Assembly: GCA_900754695.1 (NCBI GenBank)
Contig: CAAEDU010000055.1
Location: forward strand, 1 to 12,896
DNA length: 12,896 nt
Direction: 5' to 3'
Source: Clostridia bacterium
GTDB lineage: Bacteria > Bacillota > Clostridia > Christensenellales > CAG-917
Part shown: piece by piece, positions 1-5,545 of the stretch
How positions within the stretch are numbered: the first letter of the stretch is position 1
Layout: the number at the start of each line of letters is the position of its first letter
The notes under the pieces: model-generated
Databases searched by the model: none
What the model saw: the letters and a program-made list of their open reading frames with translations, nothing else
Told to the model about the DNA's origin: nothing
Made by a program: the position numbers and the translations under genes

Positions 1-7
1 CGTGGAT

Positions 8-86
8 GCTCACGTACGCATTAGTACGCTCCGCCTCCCGACAAGGGCGCTTTCGCGTTCTGCATCCAAATGACGCCCTCAGCGAA
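8..86. repeat. Dispersed intergenic repeat, copy A
   Basis: This 79 bp stretch matches 12707-12788 closely. The core GGGCGCTTTCGCGTTCTGCA (39-63 region) is shared exactly and the copies continue through an almost identical TCC-AAT-CGCCCTCAGCGAA end. Both copies open with a small inverted repeat CGTAC/GTACG (13-17 and 24-28) and both contain GGGCG...CGCCC arms around the conserved core, so the unit can fold. It encodes nothing recognisable. It is probably a genome-wide intergenic repeat, but only two copies can be seen here. Confidence 0.75.
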
Positions 87-108
87 TTAGCCGCGTTCAC
101 AAGCGGTG

Positions 109-129
109 CCCCGCCGAGTGTCGGCGGGG
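109..129. other. Perfect 9 bp hairpin
   Basis: CCCCGCCGA (109-117) pairs with TCGGCGGGG (121-129) around a 3-base GTG loop. No T tract follows, so this is not a standard intrinsic terminator. It sits just after repeat copy A and its role is unknown. Confidence 0.6.
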
Positions 130-160
130 AGAATAGTCCGTCGAACGGTGTTCGGCGGGT

Positions 161-222
161 TAAACAGCAATTAAGGCGGACGGCAAGGAATGCCGTCCGC
201 TGTTTATGAATTATAACTTTTT
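161..222 (+). terminator. Strong hairpin, possible terminator
   Basis: GCGGACGGCA (176-185) pairs perfectly with TGCCGTCCGC (191-200) around AGGAA. An outer TAAACA/TGTTTA pair (161-166 with 201-206) extends it across a one-sided bulge. A T-rich stretch follows only at 217-222, about ten bases beyond the stem, so the terminator call is tentative. It could end transcription of a gene lying to the left of the window. Confidence 0.45.
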
Positions 223-226
223 GTCG

Positions 227-292
227 TTGTCAAGGGCGCGAAAAATTTTGCGAGCTTCCCTTGCAAATTTTTTCGGCGCAATTTCTTGACAA
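227..292. repeat. 66 bp imperfect palindrome
   Basis: Outer arms TTGTCAAG (227-234) and CTTGACAA (285-292) are exact inverted repeats. The inner arms, GCGCGAAAAATTTTGC on the left and GCAAATTTTTTCGGCGC on the right, are also complementary with a few mismatches, leaving a loop near GCTTCCC (about 254-260). The right outer arm contains TTGACA (286-291), but no convincing -10 lies 16-18 bp downstream. It could be a cruciform or protein-binding operator, or a 5' RNA hairpin. No function can be assigned. Confidence 0.55.
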
Positions 293-310
293 AACGAGTG
301 TAAGGGAAGG

Positions 311-668
311 GCAATTTAGTAAAAGTGCGGTGCCTGAGAGAGCTTATGCTCTCGCGGGCGCCGCCATGGGCGGGTGGAGGGATACACTTGTGACGAACTC
401 TTATTCGAAGTGTCCCCGAGCATGATGCTCACTCCGAGCGGGCACCCCCGAGCCGAACAGCCTATTGGCAGCGTGCGTGAATACGACGAACAGCTTGATA
501 GAGCGTCCCCATTGTCCAGGAGTTTTCTCAAGCTCCCGCAAGGTTTATCGCCGTTTTCTCCCGTGCATTGCCGCGCCGAAGCCTCGGGCGGGTTTTAACT
601 TGGATCAAGTTGTCCGACATCGGGGGCGGATATGTGGCGAAAACCCTACTGAACAGTAGTGAATTAGC
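311..668 (+). ncRNA. Candidate structured RNA, family not recognised
   Basis: This roughly 350 nt stretch has no credible ORF and is dense in local stems. Examples are GCGGTGCC with GGCGCCGC (327-334/357-364) enclosing GAGAGC-TTAT-GCTCTC; ACACTT with AAGTGT (384-389/408-413) enclosing CGAA/TTCG; AACTTG-GAT-CAAGTT (597-611); and CTACT-GAAC-AGTAG (646-659). The ends can close on each other: GCAATTTA (311-318) with TGAATTAGC (660-668, one bulged A). It ends just before the hup promoter. I looked for hallmark motifs of RNase P RNA, tmRNA, SRP RNA, T-box and common riboswitches and found none. Strand is inferred from GU pairs and from the direction of the neighbours. Confidence 0.35.
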
Positions 669-686
669 TTCGATAAAAATTTATTG

Positions 687-715
687 TTGCATTTTCCGCG
701 GATATTGGTTATAAT
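687..715 (+). promoter_or_regulatory. sigmaA-type promoter of hup
   Basis: A perfect -10 TATAAT lies at 710-715 with a weak -35 TTGCAT at 687-692 and a 17 bp spacer. Transcription would start near 722, leaving about 58 nt of leader before the HU start codon. Confidence 0.65.
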
Positions 716-779
716 CATCGTGTAAAGCGTTCAGGGCGGAGAATTTCCGCGGGGAACGGGATAAACCAAGGAGGTAATT

Positions 780-1052
780 ATGAACAAAACCGATTTCATC
801 AAGGCAGTTGCAGCCAAGGCTGACCTCTCCATCAAAGACGCGACCGCAGCGGTCGAGGCGTACGGCGCCGTCATCGCAGACGCGCTCAAGGCGGGCGACA
901 AGGTCGCCATCGCGAGCTTCGGCACCTACGAGCTCAAGCATAAACCCGAGAGGACCGGCTTCAACCCCATCACGAAGGAGACCATCGTGATCGGCGCCAG
1001 CAACGCTCCCGTGCTCAAGTTCGGCAAAGCGTTCAAGGATCTGTTCAACTGA
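780..1052 (+). CDS. hup: HU family DNA-binding protein
   Basis: A 90-residue protein, the normal size of an HU subunit. HU is a homodimeric or heterodimeric nucleoid protein that bends and compacts DNA and assists replication, repair and regulation. The family pattern is clear: the N-terminal helical part (MNKTDFIKAVAAKADLS), the FGTYEL turn at 48-53, the DNA-binding beta-arm with RTGFNP (58-63) whose proline intercalates between base pairs, and the closing FGKAFKDLF helix (81-89). The start is set by AAGGAGGT (768-775) ending a few bases upstream. It is monocistronic: its own promoter lies at 687-715 and a strong terminator follows. IHF is the main alternative within the superfamily, but in this type of organism HU is much more likely. 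Confidence 0.96.
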   Translation: MNKTDFIKAVAAKADLSIKDATAAVEAYGAVIADALKAGDKVAIASFGTYELKHKPERTGFNPITKETIVIGASNAPVLKFGKAFKDLFN

Positions 1053-1065
1053 ACCTGAAATCAAG

Positions 1066-1096
1066 GGTGCCCCGCCTGAGCGGGGCACCTGCTTTT
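1066..1096 (+). terminator. Intrinsic terminator of hup
   Basis: GGTGCCCCGC (1066-1075) pairs perfectly with GCGGGGCACC (1080-1089) around CTGA, followed by TGCTTTT. It lies 13 bases after the HU stop codon. Confidence 0.85.
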
Positions 1097-1344
1097 AGTT
1101 CGTGCAGAGCGATTTTCGCAACCGTATGAGTGTCTTCTACGGGAGCGATCCCGCAGTTTCCCGCACACTTTCCGCGCCTCGGTGCGGATAAGTTCTCGTT
1201 CGCGCCTTCCGGCGCGTTTTTTCATTCTTTCGCCGTCTGTCTGCAGCGTTCCGTTACGGGAAATCGGAAAGCATCGGCTGTGCAAAAGTGCCGAAAAGGA
1301 TTGCTCCGAGGCTGGTTTGTATTATTCCTGTCTGGCATAGTAAG
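1097..1344. other. Intergenic stretch with no supported gene
   Basis: No ORF here has a ribosome binding site or a recognisable product; the open frame across 1130-1408 runs through two terminator hairpins and is not credible. The stretch holds a small GGGA-GCGA-TCCC hairpin (near 1141-1152) and the terminator-like hairpin at 1201-1222. Nothing else stands out. Confidence 0.6.
1201..1222 (+). terminator. Terminator-like hairpin
   Basis: CGCGCC (1201-1206) pairs with GGCGCG (1211-1216) around TTCC and is followed directly by six T residues. There is no obvious gene immediately upstream, so it either backs up the hup terminator or ends a short untranslated transcript from 1097-1200. Confidence 0.65.
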
Positions 1345-1377
1345 AAAAAGCGGCAGACGCTCGGTCTGCCGCTTTTT
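1345..1377. terminator. Bidirectional intrinsic terminator
   Basis: AAAAAGCGGCAGAC (1345-1358) and GTCTGCCGCTTTTT (1364-1377) form a perfect 14 bp stem around a 5-base loop. The A and T ends give a U tract on both strands, so it can stop transcription both ways. Confidence 0.85.
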
Positions 1378-1394
1378 GTTAGAGAAGATTGTAA

Positions 1395-1474
1395 GGCGTC
1401 TTCGCTAACAAGGGGGAGGATTGTTTTGGCTTTCGCCATTTGGGAGGGTCGCACTTTCGTGCTATAGGGAGGAT
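1395..1474 (+). repeat. Three tandem hairpin + GGGAGG units
   Basis: Three short stem-loops are each followed by a purine-rich GGGAGG. Unit 1: GCG-TCTT-CGC (1396-1405) then GGGAGGAT at 1414. Unit 2: TGGC-TTTC-GCCA (1427-1438) then GGGAGGGT at 1442. Unit 3: GCAC-TTTC-GTGC (1451-1462) then GGGAGGAT at 1467. The stems differ in sequence while the TTCG step and the GGGAGG are kept, as expected of a conserved RNA fold. The third GGGAGG serves as the ribosome binding site of the 20-codon ORF at 1477. No known riboswitch family was recognised. Confidence 0.45.
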
Positions 1475-1476
1475 AT

Positions 1477-1539
1477 ATGAAAGAACGTTTCCGCTCTTTG
1501 TGCCCTCATTATCTCCGCCGCCCCTTAAAAGAGCATTGA
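1477..1539 (+). CDS. Possible 20-residue leader or small peptide
   Basis: ATG at 1477 lies 4 bases after AGGGAGGA (1466-1473), an excellent ribosome binding site, and the frame runs 20 codons to TGA. The peptide starts MKERFRSL and ends RRPLKEH; it is strongly basic and has no hydrophobic segment. It has no run of a single amino acid that would mark a classical attenuator. The next gene has its own promoter at 1601-1630, downstream of this ORF, so coupling between the two is uncertain. It could be a real microprotein, a regulatory leader ORF, or a chance frame behind the tandem GGGAGG motif. Confidence 0.35.
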   Translation: MKERFRSLCPHYLRRPLKEH

Positions 1540-1600
1540 AAACGGAAAAATTTTTGTTAATGTTATTTTAAGCCTTCTTCACACGCCGGACGGTGGGGAT

Positions 1601-1630
1601 TTGACATGCGGGGGGAGAGTGTGGTATCCT
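1601..1630 (+). promoter_or_regulatory. sigmaA-type promoter of the ECF S component gene
   Basis: A consensus -35 TTGACA (1601-1606) is followed, after 18 bp, by TATCCT (1625-1630). Start of transcription near 1637 leaves about 23 nt of leader. It overlaps the upstream in-frame ATG at 1606, which argues that the true start codon is at 1660. Confidence 0.65.
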
Positions 1631-1659
1631 TTGGCGGTATTCGTGTGTGGGGTGTTCGC

Positions 1660-2376
1660 ATGAAAAAGAGCAGACGCATTGCCATTCTTGCGCTGTTGTT
1701 GGCGCTTACGGTCATTCTGAGCATGATCCCGCTCAGAGTGAGTTCCGCCACGCTTGCGCTCACTTTGCTGCCCGTTTTCGTGCTGGCGCTCACGCAGGAC
1801 ATCGTCACGGGACTGCTCGGCGGGCTGGTGATGGGAGTGACCTCTCTCGTCATGGCGTTTACGTTCGGGGCGGGGTCGCCTACGGCGCCGATATTCCAAA
1901 ATCCTCTCGTTTCCGTGCTGCCGCGGCTTTTTGTGCCGCTCGCGGTGTTCGGCGTGTCGAGGGGGATCGCGCTGCTTGTCCGCAGAGTGCGCGCCCGCAA
2001 AGGGACGGAGAGCGCCGCGGGAAGCACGGCGCCCGCGGAAGAGGACGAGAAGAAAGCGGACATTCCCTGCGATGGCGAAGAGGAAGCTATTCCGCCCGCG
2101 GAGGAGAGCGGGAAGAAGGCGGGGGAGGGGATCCCCAAGCTCGCAAGGGCGCTCGCTGACGCCGCGGGGTGTCTTGCGGGAGTGCTGGTCAACACGGGCG
2201 CGGTGCTCGGCATGATGTGGGCGATCTACGGCGGGAGGAACGTCGGCGACACGCTCATTTCCCCGGAATTCATGTCCGCGATGCTTTCCGTCAATTTTGT
2301 CATCGAGGTGGTGGTCTTCCCGATCGTCACGCCTCCGATAGCGTACGCCGTGCGCAAGAGCACGGGGCGCGGATGA
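1660..2376 (+). CDS. ECF transporter S component (substrate unknown)
   Basis: A 238-residue membrane protein resembling the substrate-binding S subunits of energy-coupling factor importers, which bind vitamins or other micronutrients and dock on a shared EcfAA'T module. Seen: about six hydrophobic segments (roughly residues 7-25, 31-46, 48-68, 84-106, 165-190, 205-230), the NPLVSVLPRLF stretch at 81-91 and a small-residue-rich VNTGAVLGMMWAIYGG segment (177-192), all typical of the family. ATG 1660 is preferred to the in-frame ATG at 1606 because the promoter covers the latter and GGGGTG precedes 1660. Unusual: residues about 109-160 form a long, highly charged Glu/Lys/Pro-rich insertion between transmembrane segments. 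The gene is monocistronic, with no EcfA or EcfT gene nearby, as usual for group II S components. The substrate cannot be told from the sequence. Confidence 0.8.
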   Translation: MKKSRRIAILALLLALTVILSMIPLRVSSATLALTLLPVFVLALTQDIVTGLLGGLVMGVTSLVMAFTFGAGSPTAPIFQNPLVSVLPRLFVPLAVFGVSRGIALLVRRVRARKGTESAAGSTAPAEEDEKKADIPCDGEEEAIPPAEESGKKAGEGIPKLARALADAAGCLAGVLVNTGAVLGMMWAIYGGRNVGDTLISPEFMSAMLSVNFVIEVVVFPIVTPPIAYAVRKSTGRG

Positions 2377-2386
2377 AGCGTTTTCC

Positions 2387-2411
2387 CTCCCGCTTGGCGG
2401 GAGTTTTATTT
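2387..2411 (+). terminator. Intrinsic terminator of the S component gene
   Basis: CTCCCGC (2387-2393) pairs with GCGGGAG (2397-2403) around TTG, followed by TTTTATTTTG. It lies 10 bases beyond the stop codon and just upstream of the next promoter. Confidence 0.85.
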
Positions 2412-2417
2412 TGCCTC

Positions 2418-2446
2418 TTTACCCGACGCGATAACGGGAGTATAAT
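2418..2446 (+). promoter_or_regulatory. sigmaA-type promoter of the reductase gene
   Basis: TTTACC (2418-2423), 17 bp spacer, perfect TATAAT (2441-2446). The leader is short, about 18 nt, and contains the GGAGGTGA ribosome binding site (2460-2467). Confidence 0.75.
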
Positions 2447-2470
2447 GAGAAAAAAGCTCGGAGGTGACTT

Positions 2471-4111
2471 ATGAAAGTCGTCATCATAGGCGGAGTGGCG
2501 GGCGGCGCGAGCTGCGCAACGCGCCTTCGCAGGCTGGACGAGAGTGCGGAGATCGTCATTCTCGAGCGCGGCGACCACGTCTCGTACGCGAATTGCGGTC
2601 TTCCTTATTACGTCGGCGGCAAGATAGAGCGGGAGGAGAGCCTCACCGTGGCGAGCCCGGGATTTTTGAGGGCACGTTTCGGCATAGACGTCCGCGTGCG
2701 TTCGGAAGCGGTCGGCATCGACACGGAGAAAAAGGTCGTGCGCGTGCGGGAGCGTGACGGCAGGGAATACGACGAGCCGTATGACAAACTCGTGCTTGCT
2801 CCGGGCGCTTCGGCAAAGACGTTCGGCATGAGCGGAAAGGGCGTGTTTGTGCTCAGGGACGTGAACGACGCGACGGGGCTTTATCGCCATATCACGGAGA
2901 CGGACAGAAAGAGCGCGCTGGTGGCGGGCGGCGGTTTCATCGGCGTAGAGACTGCGGAAAACCTTGTCAGGCGCGGGCTTGAGGTCACTCTTGCGGAATT
3001 CGCGCCGCAGGTCATGCCTCCTCTCGACCCGGAGATGGCGCAGCTCGTTGCGGACGAGCTTGCAAAGAACGGCGTCACCGTGCTGACGGGCGTCGGGGTC
3101 TCCTCCGTCGCCGCGGAGGATGACGGCGTCAAAGTCGCGTTCACGGACGGCAGGGAAGGGAAATTCGGCGCGGTCGTGTTGGCGCTCGGGGTCGCTCCCG
3201 AGACCTCGCTCGCCAAAGCGGCGGGCATAGAGCTCGCAAAGAGCGGCGGCATCGCCGTGGATGGCGCGATGCGCACTTCCGTCCCCGATATATACGCCGC
3301 GGGAGACGCGGTGAGCGTCATAGGGGCGGACGGCAAGGACGCTCTCGTGCCGCTCGCGGGCCCCGCCAACAGACAGGGCAGGAGCGTCGCGGACAACATC
3401 GCGGGCATCCCGTCCTCCAACGGCAGAAAGGTGCTCGGGGCGAGCGTGGTGCGGACCTTCGGGCTCACGGCGGCGTCTGTCGGGCGCAATGAAAAACAAC
3501 TGAAAAGAGCGGGGGAGAAGTTCCTCAAAGTGTACGCATACCCCTTTTCGCACGCGACATATTATCCCGGCGCCGCGCAGATGACCCTCAAACTTCTCTT
3601 TGCCCCGGACGGCAGGGTGCTGGGCGCGCAGGGCGTGGGCGCGGACGGTGTCGAAAAGCAGATGGACGTGATCTCGACGGCGATGAAATTCGGCGGGACG
3701 GTGCGAGACCTTGCAGAGGTCGAACTGTGCTACGCGCCGCCCTTCAACTCCGCAAAGAGCCCCGTCAACATGCTGGGGTTCATCGCCTCCAACGTGCTGG
3801 ACGGGCTCATGGACGTGACCTGCCCCGAGGACGTGAAAGAGGAGGACTTCGTGCTGGATGTGCGCACCCCGCAAGAGTATGCGGCGGGGCACATCGCAGG
3901 CTCCGTCAACATCCCGCTCGACGAATTGCGCGAACGGCTGGGCGAGCTCCCGAAGGACACAACGATCACGGTCACGTGCGCCGTCGGACTCAGAGGATAT
4001 ATCGCCGCGCGCATCCTTGCGGGGCACGGCTTCAAGGCGCTTGATCTCACCGGCGGGTACAGGATGTACGCCACCGCAAAGAGAGCGGGTATCGTCAAAA
4101 CGGCAAGATAA
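2471..4111 (+). CDS. CoA-disulfide reductase / rhodanese fusion (CoADR-RHD type)
   Basis: A 546-residue flavoprotein. Family members use NAD(P)H and FAD to reduce CoA disulfide, CoA persulfide or polysulfide, keeping the thiol pool reduced or handling sulfane sulfur in the cytosol. Seen: N-terminal FAD-binding GGVAGG (7-12); the single redox cysteine Cys42 in SYANCGLPYY; NAD(P)H-binding GGGFIG (153-158); the FAD-contacting AAGD motif (276-279); and YAPPF with Tyr421, matching the C-terminal CoADR active-site tyrosine region. Residues about 455-546 are a rhodanese domain with DVRTPQEYAAGHIAG and the loop CAVGLR, where Cys503 is the expected sulfur-carrying cysteine. Both cysteines are intact, so the enzyme should be active. 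The NADH-dependent persulfide reductase (Npsr) type is the closest likely role. The gene is monocistronic; GGAGGTGA fixes the start. Confidence 0.93.
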   Translation: MKVVIIGGVAGGASCATRLRRLDESAEIVILERGDHVSYANCGLPYYVGGKIEREESLTVASPGFLRARFGIDVRVRSEAVGIDTEKKVVRVRERDGREYDEPYDKLVLAPGASAKTFGMSGKGVFVLRDVNDATGLYRHITETDRKSALVAGGGFIGVETAENLVRRGLEVTLAEFAPQVMPPLDPEMAQLVADELAKNGVTVLTGVGVSSVAAEDDGVKVAFTDGREGKFGAVVLALGVAPETSLAKAAGIELAKSGGIAVDGAMRTSVPDIYAAGDAVSVIGADGKDALVPLAGPANRQGRSVADNIAGIPSSNGRKVLGASVVRTFGLTAASVGRNEKQLKRAGEKFLKVYAYPFSHATYYPGAAQMTLKLLFAPDGRVLGAQGVGADGVEKQMDVISTAMKFGGTVRDLAEVELCYAPPFNSAKSPVNMLGFIASNVLDGLMDVTCPEDVKEEDFVLDVRTPQEYAAGHIAGSVNIPLDELRERLGELPKDTTITVTCAVGLRGYIAARILAGHGFKALDLTGGYRMYATAKRAGIVKTAR

Positions 4112-4148
4112 AGCAACAAAAACAAACAAATAAAGTGCGCATACGCGC

Positions 4149-4182
4149 AAAAAGACGGGACCCGCTCATTTTGAGCGGGTCC
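4149..4182 (-). terminator. Intrinsic terminator of the lipoprotein gene
   Basis: GGACCCGCTCA (4158-4168) and TGAGCGGGTCC (4172-4182) form an 11 bp stem around TTT. AAAAAG at 4149-4154 gives a U tract on the minus strand only, so it serves the minus-strand lipoprotein gene ending at 4217. On the plus strand no T tract follows, so it would stop the reductase transcript only weakly. Confidence 0.75.
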
Positions 4183-4216
4183 TGCCGTAAGGGGGATATG
4201 TGAGCGTCACAAGCTG

Positions 4217-5239
4217 TCATCTGCCGATGCGCTCGTAGGTGTAGGAGGTCGTGCCGTCCGCGTTTTCCACGAGGTTGACGATATAGCTCGCGGTGGGGCT
4301 TGCGGTGCTGCCGACGCGGATGCGGATGACTTCTTTGCCGTGCCTCATTTCCTTGTCGAAGAAGAACACGGTGTTCACGCCGTCCTTGTAGTGGGTCATC
4401 TCGATCTCGGTCTCGCCGTACTCGACTTCATACTCGAAGGTGCTGCGCTCGATGACGTTGCGTCCTTCGTAGATGACGTAGTTGTACTCACGCTCGTGCT
4501 CGCCGTCTTCGGTCTCCACGCTCTGCTCGACGACCATCCTGCGGGTGGAGGAGAGGGTGACGATGAATTCCGTCTCGTCCTCGCTCTCACCGGGCTCGCT
4601 CTCGGAGCTGCGCTCGCCCCTGATGGGGTACTCGGCGCCGTCCACGATCATGATGCCTTCGATGTAATATTCCTCTTCGATCTCGTCCCGATCGTCGTCA
4701 TCGTCGTCATCGTAGTCCGGGATGAGGACCTCGTTGTAGTACATCGTGTAGCCGATGGCGTTGCCGTGCATGTCGCGGTAGGTCACCACGCTCTTGACCT
4801 GATAACCTTCGCGGTCGGACGCTTCCGTGGTCACGTTGAAGCCACCGTCGGAGAGCAGGCTCTCGACAAGTGCCATATAGCCGTCCAGTTCCGCGGTGAC
4901 GCTGTCAACGACGGGCTCGGAGGGGATTTCGGTGCCCGTGCCGGGGTCTGCGGGAGTTTCGCCCGTGCCGGGATCTGCGGGGATGTCGGTGCTCTCAGCC
5001 GCCGCCGTTGCCGCCGCGTCGCCGTTCATCGCGGAGATGAGCATGCCGGCGGACGCCGCGCTGAAGCCGTAGATCTCTTCCGGGGTGTCCAGCTCGCCGA
5101 AGCCGCCGTTGCCGCCGGGGTTGAAGGAGCCGTCCGGGCGGGTGTAGCCGCCGTCGTCTCCGGTGTTGCAGGCGACGAGCGAGATCGCAAGCGCCGCCGC
5201 GAGTGCCGCTATGATGAGGATAGTGATGATTTTTTTCAT
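4217..5239 (-). CDS. Lipoprotein paralogous to the neighbouring anti-sigma protein
   Basis: A 340-residue secreted lipoprotein of no named family. The N-terminus is a lipoprotein signal: MKK, a hydrophobic stretch (4-20) and the lipobox LVAC with Cys24 as the lipidation site. Then follow a Gly-rich linker, a conserved block EEIYGFSAASAG (54-65), a Pro/Gly linker with a repeated PADPGTG, and an extracytoplasmic domain (about 115-340) with YMALVESLLSDGG (121-133), GYTMYYN (163-169), a run of seven Asp at 177-183 and an acidic beta-rich remainder. The same blocks occur in order in the anti-sigma protein at 6070-7284. AGGAGG ending 10 bases upstream fixes ATG at 5239; the longer open frame to 5851 runs through the divergent promoters and the sigma gene. 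It is probably part of the regulon of the adjacent sigma factor, perhaps a sensor partner or decoy at the cell surface (inference). Confidence 0.85.
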   Translation of the reverse strand: MKKIITILIIAALAAALAISLVACNTGDDGGYTRPDGSFNPGGNGGFGELDTPEEIYGFSAASAGMLISAMNGDAAATAAAESTDIPADPGTGETPADPGTGTEIPSEPVVDSVTAELDGYMALVESLLSDGGFNVTTEASDREGYQVKSVVTYRDMHGNAIGYTMYYNEVLIPDYDDDDDDDRDEIEEEYYIEGIMIVDGAEYPIRGERSSESEPGESEDETEFIVTLSSTRRMVVEQSVETEDGEHEREYNYVIYEGRNVIERSTFEYEVEYGETEIEMTHYKDGVNTVFFFDKEMRHGKEVIRIRVGSTASPTASYIVNLVENADGTTSYTYERIGR

Positions 5240-5296
5240 GAGTGTTGCCTCCTGAGTTTCGATTTGAAAGAGGGGGTTTCGCCTCCGTTCACCTAC

Positions 5297-5329
5297 ATAA
5301 CAAGCGGGAGGGGGCGTTTTGTTGGAAAA
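5297..5329 (-). promoter_or_regulatory. Probable ECF-sigma promoter of the lipoprotein gene
   Basis: Read on the minus strand: TTTTCCAACAA (5329-5319), 15 bp, TTGTTAT (5303-5297). The AAC core in the -35 is the usual mark of ECF promoters. Both elements and the spacer length are identical to the plus-strand promoter at 5498-5530, and the similarity continues upstream with AAAATTTTGCGC. This points to control by the adjacent ECF sigma factor. Confidence 0.75.
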
Positions 5330-5348
5330 GCGCAAAATTTTATTCGGC

Positions 5349-5377
5349 TTGACTGTTTTTCGCGATGCTGTTATCAT
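5349..5377 (+). promoter_or_regulatory. Possible sigmaA promoter upstream of the sigma gene
   Basis: TTGACT (5349-5354), 17 bp, TATCAT (5372-5377), pointing towards the ECF sigma gene and giving a leader of about 160 nt. A small TTCCC-GTA-GGGAA inverted repeat (5379-5391) sits at the expected transcription start. It could supply basal expression of the sigma/anti-sigma pair beneath the autoregulated promoter. Confidence 0.45.
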
Positions 5378-5497
5378 TCTTCCCGTAGGGAAAGCGCACA
5401 CCGCAGCCGGAAATTTTTTTCGGCGGAGCGCGCTCTCTTTCGGAAAAACCGCGGGGCGACGGCGGCGCGCGGGAGTGCGGAGAAAAATTTTTGCGCA

Positions 5498-5530
5498 TTT
5501 TCCAACAATTCCGCGTCCGCGCGTTGTTAT
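5498..5530 (+). promoter_or_regulatory. Probable autoregulated ECF-sigma promoter
   Basis: TTTTCCAACAA (5498-5508), 15 bp, TTGTTAT (5524-5530). Upstream lies AAAAATTTTTGCGC, again shared with the divergent promoter. It sits only 15 bases before the sigma start codon, so a transcript from here would have a very short leader of roughly 8-10 nt. Confidence 0.75.
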
Positions 5531-5545
5531 CATTACGGGTAGGGT

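Noticed and set aside
196..232. Minus-strand promoter TTGACA ... TATAAT
   Set aside because: Both hexamers are good, but the spacer is only 12 bp, too short for a sigmaA promoter, and TTGACA is an arm of the palindrome.
311..668. Assignment of the foldable region to RNase P RNA, tmRNA, SRP RNA, T-box or a SAM riboswitch
   Set aside because: GGTGGAGGGA and the terminal pairing looked suggestive, but the diagnostic motifs of these families (for example GAGGAAAGTCC, the tmRNA 3' TTCGAATC arm, GGTGG-ACCGCG) are absent.
2327..4150. 607-codon open frame on the minus strand
   Set aside because: It lies opposite the reductase gene, is low-complexity Arg/His-rich and matches no family; it is a shadow of a GC-rich gene.
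4690..4715. GAT/GAC repeats as a CRISPR-like or regulatory repeat
   Set aside because: They simply encode the run of Asp in the lipoprotein; no spacers and no array are present anywhere in the window.
4340..5542. 400-codon open frame on the plus strand
   Set aside because: It is the antisense of the lipoprotein gene and runs through its start and promoter; Val/Asp-rich composition is an artefact.
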